Shown here in pieces: positions 1 through 9,137 of a DNA stretch of 64,000 nt. Location: the NCBI GenBank assembly GCA_963704815.1, contig CAVPHU010000001.1:1756907-1820906 (forward strand), read 5' to 3'. A model generated the notes under the pieces. That model was not told the origin of the DNA. It made no database searches and worked only from the letters and a program-made list of their open reading frames with translations. Each line of letters opens with the position of its first letter. Within the stretch, counting starts at the first letter, position 1. The translations under genes were made by a program, and so were the position numbers. The stretch comes from DATKWD01 sp963704815. GTDB taxonomy: Bacteria; Actinomycetota; Acidimicrobiia; Acidimicrobiales; Salinilacustritrichaceae.

Positions 1-799
1 CGTCGTCTTCGGCCTGCAACACGAACACCGGGACGTCGAGGTCGTCGCGGATCATCGTGGGCGACGGAGCCACGACCGATTCGAGCGGATCCTGCCGGAG
101 CGACGAACCGCCTGAGCCCCGGCTGTGCACCATGAACCCGTCGTAGGTGTGGGTTCGCAGGTGCATGGCGTTGATGTAGGTGACGAGTCGGCTGGCCGAC
201 TGCGACTCACCCGTGGCGATCACCTGCTCGGGCACCAAGCCGCCGAGCAACGAGGGCGTGTTGCGCACGTGACCCCCGGCCATGGTGAAGATGTCGTAGG
301 AGAAGCTGTCGCCGGGGTGATTCAGCGAGCCGTAGCGAGCCGGCGAGTTGGCCTTCAGGTACTCGACGCCACGCGACTGCGCGGAGACACCGACCCAGGC
401 GAAGCCGTCGCGCACGAGCTCGTTGTGTGCATAGGTCCAGTCGTTCGGCAGGTCGACGCCCGCGGTGACGTTGAGCCATTCGACGATGACGGTGCCGTTG
501 AAGTCGGCCGGGTTGCTCGGGCGGTACACGACGAGCCGGGTCTTGTACGCCTCGAGCTTGGTGTCGGGTTGGACGTCCCACTTGCCGTCTGCGGTCAGCG
601 CGACCGCCGAGCCGTAACTGGCCGCTGGCCCGTTCATGTAGAACTCCGACGCCTCGTAGCCGACATCGGCCAGATCGAATCCGCTCGCCAACCCGATCGG
701 TCCCGGGTCGGTCACCGGCGTGATCTGGCAGGCCGCCGCCACGAGCATCATCACCAGCACCGCACAGATGCGGCCGATTCGTCTGGTGGTCCTGGTCAT
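1..799 (-). CDS. Alpha/beta-hydrolase domain lipoprotein, C-terminus cut by window edge
   Basis: Reading the minus strand from ATG at 799 gives about 266 residues without a stop before the window edge. The N-terminus has basic residues (MTRTTRRIGR), a hydrophobic core and a lipobox-like LVAAAC, so the protein is probably an exported lipoprotein. The body resembles the large secreted alpha/beta-hydrolase domain family (Abhydrolase_10 type): blocks VIVEWLNVTAG and GVSAQSRGVEY, and a nucleophile-elbow-like ATGESQSASR near residue 192. The substrate is unknown. It is the last visible gene of a minus-strand run that includes a dehydrogenase, a hydrolase and a sulfotransferase. The family call rests on motif memory, not a search. 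Confidence 0.72.
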   Translation of the reverse strand, partial: MTRTTRRIGRICAVLVMMLVAAACQITPVTDPGPIGLASGFDLADVGYEASEFYMNGPAASYGSAVALTADGKWDVQPDTKLEAYKTRLVVYRPSNPADFNGTVIVEWLNVTAGVDLPNDWTYAHNELVRDGFAWVGVSAQSRGVEYLKANSPARYGSLNHPGDSFSYDIFTMAGGHVRNTPSLLGGLVPEQVIATGESQSASRLVTYINAMHLRTHTYDGFMVHSRGSGGSSLRQDPLESVVAPSPTMIRDDLDVPVFVLQAEDD

Positions 800-852
800 C
801 GGTGTCCCCCTGGTTGGCTTCGAGCAGATGACGGTAGCCCACACCTCCGCGG

Positions 853-1875
853 TCACGAGGCGTCGATGTCGATCATCACCTTGCCGGCGACTGCAGGGTC
901 GCTCGCGACCTCGAAGGCCTCGCGGATCGATCCGAGTGGGAATCGGTGGGTGATCATCGGCCGGAGATCGGTGTCGGCGAGCAACGTGAGGGTTCGACCG
1001 AAGTCGTCGGGATATTCCATCGCGCCGGTGATCTGGAGCTCGCGCATCAGGACCGACAGGAAGCTGACCTCGATCGGTGCGTAGTGGAGCGCGACGACCG
1101 AGAGCCGTGCACGTCGCCTGGCGTGGTCGATCACCTGGTGGATGACGCTCGCCGCCCCGGAGGCTTCGACGAACGCGTCGGTGGCGGGCACGGTCCCACC
1201 CATGAAGTCGGTGGTGCCGTGGATGGCCGCGAGCTCGGTCCACACGTCGACCTCGCTCGCGTCGAGCGTGTCGCTGGCGCCGACCGTGGTGGCCAGCCCC
1301 AGTCGGTGGGCCGAGAGGTCGATGGCGACGATCTCGTCGACACCCTGGGCGCGGAGCGACGCGATCGAGGCGAGTCCGATCGGGCCGGCGCCGAACACGG
1401 CTGCTCGCTCGCCGGGCTCGACACGAAGCTTGTCGACCGCGTTCATGCCGACGCCGAGGGGTTCGGCGAGCGCCGCCACCTCGAACGACATCTCATCGGG
1501 CAGGTGGTGGAGCCGAACAGCGCCGCCATGTCCTTCGACGTCGCGGACCAACAGGCGGGGCGTGAAGCCACCTTCGGGAGCTCCGTTGCCGATCGGCAAC
1601 CCGTCGGAGGTCCCCGGATCCAGGACGACGCGATCGCCGGGAGCGAAGCCGGTCACGGCGTCACCCGTCGCTTCGACGACTCCGGAGAGCTCGTGGCCGA
1701 TCGCCATCGGTTCGGGACCGGGTCCGATGAGACCCCCGCGCCTCAGGTAGCCGAGGTCACTGCCGCAGATCCCGCAGCTGGCCACCTGCACGACCACGTC
1801 GCGGGGACCCGGCCTCGGCTCGGGAACCTCGTCGAGACGGAGGTCGTCGGGACCGTGGATGCGTGCCTGGAGCAT
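853..1875 (-). CDS. Zinc-dependent alcohol dehydrogenase, MDR family
   Basis: 340 residues, normal size for a medium-chain dehydrogenase. The N-terminal GroES-like domain has the catalytic-zinc motif CGICGSD (Cys37) and GHE (His61-Glu62). The Rossmann fold follows, with GAGPIG near residue 165 and an acidic residue after the second strand (AIDLS), which favours NAD over NADP. The usual four-cysteine structural zinc lobe is absent from the corresponding loop. A strong GGAGG lies 8-9 bases before the ATG. The start sits 4 bases after the stop of the metallo-beta-lactamase gene, so the two are probably co-transcribed. The substrate cannot be told; sorbitol/threonine-dehydrogenase-like relatives are the closest resemblance. 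Confidence 0.88.
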   Translation of the reverse strand: MLQARIHGPDDLRLDEVPEPRPGPRDVVVQVASCGICGSDLGYLRRGGLIGPGPEPMAIGHELSGVVEATGDAVTGFAPGDRVVLDPGTSDGLPIGNGAPEGGFTPRLLVRDVEGHGGAVRLHHLPDEMSFEVAALAEPLGVGMNAVDKLRVEPGERAAVFGAGPIGLASIASLRAQGVDEIVAIDLSAHRLGLATTVGASDTLDASEVDVWTELAAIHGTTDFMGGTVPATDAFVEASGAASVIHQVIDHARRRARLSVVALHYAPIEVSFLSVLMRELQITGAMEYPDDFGRTLTLLADTDLRPMITHRFPLGSIREAFEVASDPAVAGKVMIDIDAS

Positions 1876-1879
1876 GGTG

Positions 1880-3155
1880 TCACCCCTCCGCTCGTCGAAG
1901 CTCGGCGATCTGGTGACGGAGCCAGCCGCTCTCCCAGAAGCTCTCGTCGCCGTCGATCAGAAGCTGTTCGTGGGCTTCGAGCAGGATCGCGGCCGCGCCG
2001 GGGTCGTCGCCGCCCTGGGCCGCGAGGGCTTCGGCGATGCGGATCGCTGTTGCCGGGTCGCCCGCCTCGAGCTTCGCCTTGGCGGCCTCGTACACGGCCT
2101 GTGGCTCGAGGAGTCCGGCGAGGGCGACTGTCGCGTCGGAGGGATCGGCCCCGTAGAGCTCGGCGGTCGAGCGCCGCTGGAACCAGCCGGTGTAGGCCTC
2201 GAAGATCGTCCGGGCGCCCCAGCTGACCTTGCCGTAGCCCTGCCCGACCCGGAGCTCAGGCGGAAGCTCGACCGCTGCGCATGATCTCGTAGGGGTCGGC
2301 GCCGTGGTTGATCAGTTCGAGCGTGCGGTCGTGCACGTACTCGACCGCACCTCGCATCCGGGCGAGGCAGGCATCGATCAGCTCGTGCACCGACGATCGG
2401 CGTGTGCCGGCCGGTGATGAGCGTCTCGACGCCGAGGGCTCGCACCCGGTCGATGTTCTCCATGTAGGGCACCGGGAACCGGTAGAGGTCGGCACGGAGG
2501 GTGTTGAAGTTCGGGAAGTGGGGGAACAGCGGTCCGAACAGGTTGCTCACCAGCGCCACCCGATGTTCGGGGAGCCACACGACGAGCGCAGTCGATGGTC
2601 TCGCCCCCGGGGGTGTGGAGCAGCTCGATGTCCAGGTCGCCGGCCCGCAGCTGCAGACGGTCATCGAACATGACGTCGGGCGTCGGCACGTCCTGGCCAT
2701 GATCCGCGTCCGGGTAGCGGCTCATCAGGGCGCCGATCTTGTCGGGCAGCTCGGGAAACCACCGCAGCGCGGTGCGCATGCGGAGCTTCTCGATGCGCTT
2801 GTCGTCGGCCTGACACCGCGGGTTGTTCGCGATGGGCCACGTAGCGGGTGGCCGGTTCGCGGAAGTGCCCGACGCCGCCGACGTGATCGACGTGGCCCTG
2901 CGTGGTGATGATCCAGCTGGTTGGGCGGGCCTCGAGCTCGTCGAACAACGCATGGTGGTGCGGTGCCTCGAATCCCATGCCGGTGTTGACGATCACCCGC
3001 TCGCCGCCCGCGTCGATGCAGTAGCTGGCGGTGGTGCCGGCAGAGCGGTGGACCAGGTCGTGGACCGGCACCGGACGCTCGTCGTAATCGGGGTGCAGCA
3101 ACTCCTTGCCCGGTCGCTCGTCGATCAGCCGGTCGACGGCTTCCTCGATGTCCAT
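1880..3155 (-). pseudogene. MBL-fold hydrolase with alkylsulfatase-type C-terminal domain, frameshifted
   Basis: Homologous sequence runs through several reading frames, needing at least four frame changes (near 2830, 2600, 2400 and 2280-2100). The N-terminal part carries the metallo-beta-lactamase signature TTQGHVDHVGG (an HxHxDH variant in which the first His reads as Gln). The middle contains HTPGGETID and LITGRHTPIVG. The C-terminal part has FEAYTGWFQ and FWESGWLRHQI, typical of the alkylsulfatase dimerisation domain. The ATG at 3155 overlaps the preceding stop as TGATG. Such proteins cleave sulfate esters or related compounds, and a sulfotransferase is directly upstream. Because homology persists across all breaks, consensus indels are more likely than old decay. 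Confidence 0.7.
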
Positions 3156-4421
3156 CAGTGCCACCTCGATGTCGATGTCGAACCGTTGGAGGTAGAAGTC
3201 GAAGCGCACCACGCACGTCGGCCGGCTGGGCGCCGAAGTCCTCGTCGCAGGTCATAGATCACCCGACCGTGCCTGCCGCGGGCATGGGCGTCGAGCTGGG
3301 CCCGGATCTCGGCCCGAGCCGTCTCGGTCATCCCGAGCCCCGCGACGTCGTAGATCCGCTCGACCGTGCCGAGGTCGTCGGCCGTGAACTCGTGGAAGAG
3401 CACGTCGGTCGTTCGATCGGGTGGCAGCAGCGTGCCGGTCGCGGACCGATGCAGACAGGAGTCGTTCGACACGATCGGCCCAGTAGGCGAGGTACCACTC
3501 GGGGTCGGTGCTCCGGTAGCCGACCCGCGAGGCATAGGCCGTCATGGTGGCCGCCGACTGGATGACCGCCACCGGGTCGCGATGGGTCACGACGAAGGTC
3601 GCGTCGGGGAACGTCTCGACCAGCGGTCCCATCTGTTCGAGGTGCTGCGGGCACTTCAGCACCCACCGGTCGCGGGGAGCGTACCACTGGAGGATCTTCA
3701 GGCCGGTCCGCATGTACTCGTAGTGGGGGCGCTGGTCGTGGGCGAGGTGGTGGTCGCGCCCACTGCGGCACCCGAGCCACCCACTCCTGGTTGTAGCTGG
3801 CGAAGTCGGGCAGCATCAGCTCGAGCTCTTCGTGCACGTGGTCCGGGTTCATCGGGTGCATCGCCGCGACCGGAGGCGAGCCGGCCTGCATGGTCTCCCA
3901 CCGCTGTCGGCATCGGAGGTAGCGAGGATCGTCGGGACCGCGTCGTCGCGCTGGTCCTCGGCGACCGGAGCCTGGCCTTCCCAGAGCGGCATCGAACGGA
4001 GACGCTGGTCGGCGGCGATCAGGTTCACCAGGTGCGTCGTGCCCGACCGGGGCAGGCCGACCACGATGATCGGCTCGCGGATCTCGACGTCGTGGATCTC
4101 GGGGTGGCGGGCCAGCAGATCGTGCATGCGCAGCCGGTTCTCGGCATGGCGCACGCAGTTGTCGAAGATGACGTAGCGGAGCAGATTGGTGACGTCCGGA
4201 TGCTCGTCGACCTCGCGGAGCCAGAGATCCAGACGCTCGCGGAAGTCGACCGGCCCGAAGTCGTCGAGCCCGGTCGCATGGACGGCTGCGTCGAGGACCG
4301 ACGCGACGGTGAGATCGAGGTCGAGCGAGTCACCGAACTCCAGGCCGGCCGTCTGGAGGTCGTTCAGTTCGGGTTCGGCCAGGTCGGTGATGCGAATCAC
4401 GTCGTCCGACACGGAGGTCAC
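3155..4421 (-). pseudogene. Sulfotransferase family protein, frameshifted
   Basis: The N-terminal 170 residues are in one frame from GTG at 4421 and include the PAPS 5'-phosphosulfate-binding motif VVGLPRSGTTHL. Homology continues in other frames with HPMNPDHVHEELELML, WVLKCPQHLEQM, VVTHRDPVAVIQS (the 3'-phosphate-binding region) and HEFTADDLGTVERIY. The C-terminus resembles the family ending (YDLR, EDFGAQPADVR, FDFYLQRF) but is split by two more indels. The expected product is about 420 residues and would transfer sulfate from PAPS to a hydroxyl or carbohydrate acceptor. It sits in the same run as the alkylsulfatase-like hydrolase. At least four frame changes are needed; the exact start and stop are uncertain. 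Confidence 0.7.
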
Positions 4422-4461
4422 AGTACGGGAGCTCGAGTCGGGTGACCCGGTGATCGGCAGG

Positions 4462-5583
4462 TCAGCTGCCGGTCCATCCCCTGATGCCGTCGATCGCCCG
4501 GTCGAGGTGGGCCGTCCCCGCCTCGATCGCCTGTCGCTCCCACTCGGGGTCGTCCGGGGTGAAGCAACACCGATAGCGCCACCGCGCCGCACGGTGCTCG
4601 GGATCGTCGAGGTCGCCGCACCGGTGCACCCACTGCTCGTGGTAAGTGGCGGCGAGCTGCTCGAGGTCGCCGGCGGTGCCGAACTCGAGGGTGAGCGAGA
4701 AGCACGTCGCGTCGGGCAGCAGGTCGGCGATGCCGGCGGCGATCGGACCGGACTTGACCGTCGACGCGGAGTCGGGGTTCCCCACCGTGCTGTCGATGTC
4801 GCCGAAGACCGACCGCAGGAACCTGTCCTGAGCCGAGTCGACCGGCTGGCTCGACAGCAGCGTGACCGTGTTGACCGCACCGACCCCCGTGTGGAGGTCG
4901 ATGGTCAGCACCCGTTCGGCCGCACCGAGATGCTGCGGCAGGACGGCTTCGAGGATGGCACAGGATTCCTCGGTCTGATCACCGCCGAAGTGCAGGCCGT
5001 CCGGGTGGCGGTACTGCCCCCGCGTGATGCCGTCGGTGACCCAGTCGATGCCTCTGGCCTCGACGATCGGGCCGGTCTGGGCGAGCAGGTCCTCGACCGA
5101 GGGCAAGGTGGGGGTGTCGGGACAGGCGATGGCATGGAGCTCGTCGTACGCGAGGTTGTGCGCAGGCTCGCGCCGACTGCGACCCCAGTTGCGGTTGAGG
5201 TCGACGTTCGACTCGTTCTGACGGCGCGGATGCGCCATGCCCCACGGGTTCACGGCGTGAACGAGCACGATTGCCGTGTCATCGGGGAGACCGCCCTCGG
5301 GGTGACCGCCCGCCAGGCGACCCGGTGTGTCGAGGCGAGCGAGGAGATCGGTCTGGAGGGTCGATCCGATGAAACCCTCGACCCCGTGCACCCCGGACAG
5401 CACGACCAAGGCCCTGGTCGGTCGGGGCGAGCCGATGACCGCGACGTCGATGCTGAGTTCCTGACCGAACGGTCCGCGAGCCGTGATCGGATGGGCATCG
5501 ACGGCGGCGGCCGCGTCGGCGGCGGCCGCGCGGAACCGGGCGCGGCACTCGTCGTAGGTGAGGGGCAGGCGATCGAGGCGCAT
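4462..5583 (-). CDS. DUF2817 / M14-like metallocarboxypeptidase family protein
   Basis: 373 residues from ATG at 5583. The open frame runs much further upstream, but that extension is antisense to the decarboxylase gene and is not coding. The zinc-site motif of the M14/DUF2817 family is visible as SGVHGVEGFIGS near residue 60 (His and Glu ligands). VNPWGMAHPRRQNE, NVDLNRNW and TIDLHTGVG follow; the last contains the third ligand His. A late LEFGT supplies a candidate catalytic Glu. Function in this family is unsettled; hydrolysis of amide or peptide bonds is expected. A second ATG at 5607 is possible. The gene leaves only about 10-33 bases to the divergent decarboxylase, so promoters must overlap the coding ends. 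Confidence 0.82.
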   Translation of the reverse strand: MRLDRLPLTYDECRARFRAAAADAAAAVDAHPITARGPFGQELSIDVAVIGSPRPTRALVVLSGVHGVEGFIGSTLQTDLLARLDTPGRLAGGHPEGGLPDDTAIVLVHAVNPWGMAHPRRQNESNVDLNRNWGRSRREPAHNLAYDELHAIACPDTPTLPSVEDLLAQTGPIVEARGIDWVTDGITRGQYRHPDGLHFGGDQTEESCAILEAVLPQHLGAAERVLTIDLHTGVGAVNTVTLLSSQPVDSAQDRFLRSVFGDIDSTVGNPDSASTVKSGPIAAGIADLLPDATCFSLTLEFGTAGDLEQLAATYHEQWVHRCGDLDDPEHRAARWRYRCCFTPDDPEWERQAIEAGTAHLDRAIDGIRGWTGS

Positions 5584-5616
5584 CGAAGGCCCGGTCACGG
5601 CTGACATACTCCGTCC

Positions 5617-6903
5617 ATGACGACATCTTCGCAAGCGAGAGCCGGGCTCGGTCAGGCCGGCCGACCCGTGGACGACGTGATCGCCGATCTCGATGCGAAA
5701 CGCGAACACGACGTCCGGTGGGAGGACGGCCGCACGTTCGGGATGATCTACGACGGTGGCCCCGGGGTGCGGGAGGCGGCCGAGCGGGCTGCGTCGCTGT
5801 ACCTCCACGAGAACGCGCTCAACACCAAGGCGTTTCCCTCGCTCGGCGCCATCCAGTCCGAGGTCGTCGGCTGGACGGCCGCGCTCCTCCACGGTCCCGA
5901 CACCGCGGCCGGGTTCCTCACCAGCGGCGGAACCGAGTCGATCCTGTGCGCCGTGAAGGCGTCGCGTGAACGAGCGAAGGCGGAACGAGGCGTCGACGAC
6001 CCGGAGATGATCGTGGCCGAGAGTGCGCACGCCGCGTTCCACAAGGCGGCCCACCTGTTCGGCCTCACCTTGCACAAGGTGCCGGTGCTCGACGACTGGA
6101 CCGCCGACGTCGCGGCCATGGCCGACCTCGTCAACGAGAACACCGCCCTCATCGTCGGCTCGGCGCCGCAGTATCCGCAAGGGGTGATCGACGACATCCC
6201 CGCCATCGCCGCGCTCGCCGCCGCCAACGACGCCAACTGCCACGTCGACGCCTGCATGGGCGGGTTCGTCCTCCCGTTCGCCGAGATGCTCGGCCGCAAC
6301 GTCAGCCCGTGGGACTTCCGCGTCGATGGCGTCACGTCGATCAGCGCCGACATCCACAAGCTCGGCTACGTGCCCAAGGGCGTGTCGGTGATCCTGCATC
6401 GCACCAAGGAGCTCCGCCGCCACCAGACCTTCGTCTTCGACGGTTGGCTCGGTGGCTTCTACGCCTCCCCCAATCTCCAGGGGACCCGATCGGGCCTCCC
6501 CATGGCCACCGCATGGGCGGTCATGCAGCACCTGGGTGTCGACGGCTACGTCGACCTCACACGCACCACGCTCGACAACGCCGACCGGATGCGAGCCGGC
6601 ATCGACGCCATCGACGGCATCCGGGTACTGGGTGACGGGCAGTTCCACCTCGTCGCGATGAGCCACGACCCTGCCGCGACCGACGGCGCCGAGCCGATCG
6701 ACGTGTTCGCCCTCGGCGACGCGCTCGAGGCCGAGGGTTGGTTCCACGATCGCCAGGGTCCGCCCGATTCGCTGCACTCGACCGTGTCGAACACCAACAC
6801 CGGGGTGATCGACGACTACCTCACCGCCCTGGCCGCCTGCGTCGCGAAGGTCCGCGGTCTCACCACCGGCGACCGATCCACCAACTACGCCACCCTCGAG
6901 TAG
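5617..6903 (+). CDS. PLP-dependent decarboxylase/lyase, sphingosine-1-phosphate-lyase-like
   Basis: 428 residues of a group II PLP decarboxylase fold (aspartate aminotransferase superfamily). The phosphate-binding stretch TSGGTESIL is near residue 107. AESAHAAFHKAAHLFG carries the ring-stacking His, and CHVDACMGGFVLPF carries the Asp that pairs with the pyridine nitrogen. SADIHKLGYVPKG near residue 245 contains the Schiff-base Lys. The SADxHK-GY-PKG pattern and the HDRQGPP segment near the C-terminus fit the sphingosine-1-phosphate lyase/tyrosine decarboxylase-like branch. A bacterial member may cleave sphingoid phosphates or decarboxylate an amino acid; the sequence does not decide. It is transcribed divergently from the DUF2817 gene and ends just before the convergent TetR gene. 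Confidence 0.86.
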   Translation: MTTSSQARAGLGQAGRPVDDVIADLDAKREHDVRWEDGRTFGMIYDGGPGVREAAERAASLYLHENALNTKAFPSLGAIQSEVVGWTAALLHGPDTAAGFLTSGGTESILCAVKASRERAKAERGVDDPEMIVAESAHAAFHKAAHLFGLTLHKVPVLDDWTADVAAMADLVNENTALIVGSAPQYPQGVIDDIPAIAALAAANDANCHVDACMGGFVLPFAEMLGRNVSPWDFRVDGVTSISADIHKLGYVPKGVSVILHRTKELRRHQTFVFDGWLGGFYASPNLQGTRSGLPMATAWAVMQHLGVDGYVDLTRTTLDNADRMRAGIDAIDGIRVLGDGQFHLVAMSHDPAATDGAEPIDVFALGDALEAEGWFHDRQGPPDSLHSTVSNTNTGVIDDYLTALAACVAKVRGLTTGDRSTNYATLE

Positions 6904-6931
6904 GCGGCTTCCGGTTCGGCCACCCGACCCC

Positions 6932-7531
6932 TCAACCCTCCGGCTGCTCGAGGAGCGTTCGCAGGACGGCGACCGACATCGCCTCGACCTGGGATCGCGA
7001 TGCCACGCGGTCGACCCAAGCTGCGACTGCCCCGTCGAGCGACGCGAGGATGACGGGCGCCATGGCTCGGGCCTCGGGTTCGGCGACGTCGAAGTACTCG
7101 ACGAGCAGACCAGCGAGGAAGGTGGGTCCGACCCGCCGGTCGCCGTCGGCCAGCTCGGAACTCGGCGAGCCCGGCGCGGTGACTGCCCCGAGGATCGGAC
7201 CGAGCTCGGCCACGGTGTCGAGGTAGGTGCGCACGACCACGGTGATCCGATCGTCCGAGGGGCCGCACCCCTCGAGGGCCACGACCACGCGTGTCCCCAG
7301 TTCGCCGACCACTCGGTGGTAGAGCGCGACCAGGACCTCGTCGCTGTTGTCGAAGTGTGCATACGGGAGCGCCTTGCTGACCCCGGCCCACTCGGCGACT
7401 CGTTCCATGGTCACCGAGGCCGACCCGCGCTCGACGAGCAGCTCGGCGGCTGCATCGAGGATCTGCTCCCGTCGGGCCTCACGGGTGAGGCGGACGCGAG
7501 GCGGAGCGGTCGTGCTCGGTGCCGGCGCCAT
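6932..7531 (-). CDS. TetR/AcrR family transcriptional regulator
   Basis: 199 residues. The N-terminal helix-turn-helix is canonical: RREQILDAAAELLVERG, then VTMERVAEWAGVSKALPYAHFDNSDEVLVAL, covering about residues 18-70. The C-terminal ligand domain is divergent. The start lies 9 bases downstream of the stop of the small 99-residue gene and is followed by no other minus-strand gene, so it closes a three-gene operon with the flavin monooxygenase. The likely role is local autoregulation and control of the monooxygenase. No clear inverted repeat was noticed in front of the operon. Confidence 0.88.
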   Translation of the reverse strand: MAPAPSTTAPPRVRLTREARREQILDAAAELLVERGSASVTMERVAEWAGVSKALPYAHFDNSDEVLVALYHRVVGELGTRVVVALEGCGPSDDRITVVVRTYLDTVAELGPILGAVTAPGSPSSELADGDRRVGPTFLAGLLVEYFDVAEPEARAMAPVILASLDGAVAAWVDRVASRSQVEAMSVAVLRTLLEQPEG

Positions 7532-7540
7532 GGCGTTCGT

Positions 7541-7840
7541 TCAGATCGAGGAGTCGGCGGCGCGGCGGGCCCACAGCTCGTCGACGAAGGGGGTGGGTTC
7601 GATGTCGTCTTCCCACCGGTGCAGCGCCAGCTGTGGAGTCCGACGGCCGTGGGTCCAGCCGTCTGCGAATTCGGGGTCGTCGAGGAGGTTGTCGCGGTAG
7701 GTCTGGACGACCTCGGGCGTGGCGAGGTTCCAGCACTGGTTGAACAGCGGATGCGCCGGGTTCTCGTGCATCTCGTTGATGGTCTCGAGAAACCGTGGGG
7801 CGAATTCGTCGGTGATGCCAGGGGCTTGCCGTCTCGGCAC
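7541..7840 (-). CDS. Conserved-looking small protein of unknown function
   Basis: 99 residues from GTG at 7840, starting 14 bases after the monooxygenase stop and ending 9 bases before the TetR start. The composition is soluble, rich in Asp, Glu and Trp, with no membrane segment or signal. Recognisable stretches are FLETINEMHENPAHPLF and DNLLDDPEFADGW. I do not recognise the family. Its placement suggests a function linked to the monooxygenase. It might instead be the C-terminal part of a longer protein whose N-terminus was lost. Confidence 0.55.
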   Translation of the reverse strand: MPRRQAPGITDEFAPRFLETINEMHENPAHPLFNQCWNLATPEVVQTYRDNLLDDPEFADGWTHGRRTPQLALHRWEDDIEPTPFVDELWARRAADSSI

Positions 7841-7854
7841 TCGTCAGCCCGATC

Positions 7855-9093
7855 TCAAAGGTGTCGAGAGGCACGCTGGTCGAGATGGGTCATCAGGTGG
7901 GCCGAAAGATCTCGAGCATCGGGTCCGACACCGTCGAGGAAGCTCGACTTGCGGCGGCGCATGAAAGGAAGGCCGAGCACATACATGCCGGGCTGGGTCA
8001 TGACGCCGCCGTCGTGGATGATCGCGCCCTTGCGGTCGAGCAGATGGTCGTCGAGCCACGGGTGGTTCGGGGCGAACCCGGTGGCCCAGACGACCGTCGA
8101 GAAGTCCGCGAGATTCAGGGTGTTGCGCGGTGCGGGAACGACCGTCCCGGCGGGGCGCTCGGCCGGAGCGACCTCGGGCTCGAGGCCACGGCGAGAGGCG
8201 TGGTCGTCGATCTCGTCGAGCAGACGGCCGAGCTTCAGGTCCGCTGATGCGCAGTGATTGGCGAGCGAACCCGAGAACTGGGCCGTGTTGCCATCGACGC
8301 CGACGAGCCGTCCGACGATGCCGACACCGGACGCTTGGAGGGCATTGAGATCGAGGGTCCGGTGCTCGGGAGTACCGACGAGTTGGAGCGACGGGAGTCG
8401 GCGGGCCCGAGCGAGGTCTTCGACCTCGTCGTAGCGGTCGTCGAGGAGGCCGAGGGTGTCCATCCACCAATGGATGTCCATGCCTCGATAGGTGCGGGGA
8501 AGGCGGATGTGCTCGCCGACGGCGAGGGTGACCTCGGAGCCGCTGCGGGCGAGTTCGTCGGCCAGCTGGGCACCCGATGCCGAGGCCCCGACCACCAGGA
8601 CCGGCCCTTCGACGTCGGCGGGGTTGCGGTAGTGGATCGGGGCGAGTTGCCGGATGTGTGGGGGCAGGTCGGCCGCGACGGCCGGGATCTTCGGGGTACT
8701 GCAGGCACCGGTGGCGACGACGACCGACCGGCATCCGATCTGGCCTTGGTTGGTGGTGACCACGAAGCCGTCGGAACCAGCGGCGACCGATTCGACCCCC
8801 GTGGCGGTCTGCACCGGCGCATCGATCGCCCGGCGGTAGTCCGAGAGGAACGTCGCCACCTCGGCGGCGGTCATGTAGCCGTCCGGATCGTCGCCCCGGT
8901 AGCTGAATCCGGGGAGCCGGGTGAGCCAGTTGGGGGTGAGGAGTCGGAGTGAGTCCCACCGCTCCGAGCGCCACGAGTTGGCGACCTCGGATCGTTCGAG
9001 CACGACATGATCGATCGATCCTTCGGTGAGGCATTGGCTCATGGCCAGGCCCGCTTGTCCGGCGCCGATGATGGTGACCGTGGTGCTCTGCAT
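7855..9093 (-). CDS. Flavin-containing monooxygenase / NAD(P)H-FAD oxidoreductase
   Basis: About 412 residues. The FAD-binding dinucleotide motif VTIIGAGQAGLAMS is at the very N-terminus. A second GxGxxG-type motif (VLVVGASASGAQLADEL, about residue 170) binds NADPH. VVWATGF near residue 325 matches the ATG motif of this class. The ATG at 9093 is preferred over the upstream GTG at 9102 because GGAG lies 8 bases before it. Such enzymes oxygenate nitrogen, sulfur or ketones, or act as Baeyer-Villiger-type enzymes; the substrate is unknown. It heads an operon with the 99-residue gene and the TetR gene. Confidence 0.86.
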   Translation of the reverse strand: MQSTTVTIIGAGQAGLAMSQCLTEGSIDHVVLERSEVANSWRSERWDSLRLLTPNWLTRLPGFSYRGDDPDGYMTAAEVATFLSDYRRAIDAPVQTATGVESVAAGSDGFVVTTNQGQIGCRSVVVATGACSTPKIPAVAADLPPHIRQLAPIHYRNPADVEGPVLVVGASASGAQLADELARSGSEVTLAVGEHIRLPRTYRGMDIHWWMDTLGLLDDRYDEVEDLARARRLPSLQLVGTPEHRTLDLNALQASGVGIVGRLVGVDGNTAQFSGSLANHCASADLKLGRLLDEIDDHASRRGLEPEVAPAERPAGTVVPAPRNTLNLADFSTVVWATGFAPNHPWLDDHLLDRKGAIIHDGGVMTQPGMYVLGLPFMRRRKSSFLDGVGPDARDLSAHLMTHLDQRASRHL

Positions 9094-9137
9094 GGGACTC
9101 ACTCCGCTCTTCTTGGTTGCTCGCTTCCGAACGCGTC

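Noticed and set aside
5584..7362. N-terminal extension of the DUF2817 frame to 966 codons
   Set aside because: The extension is antisense to the PLP decarboxylase; family similarity begins at ATG 5583.
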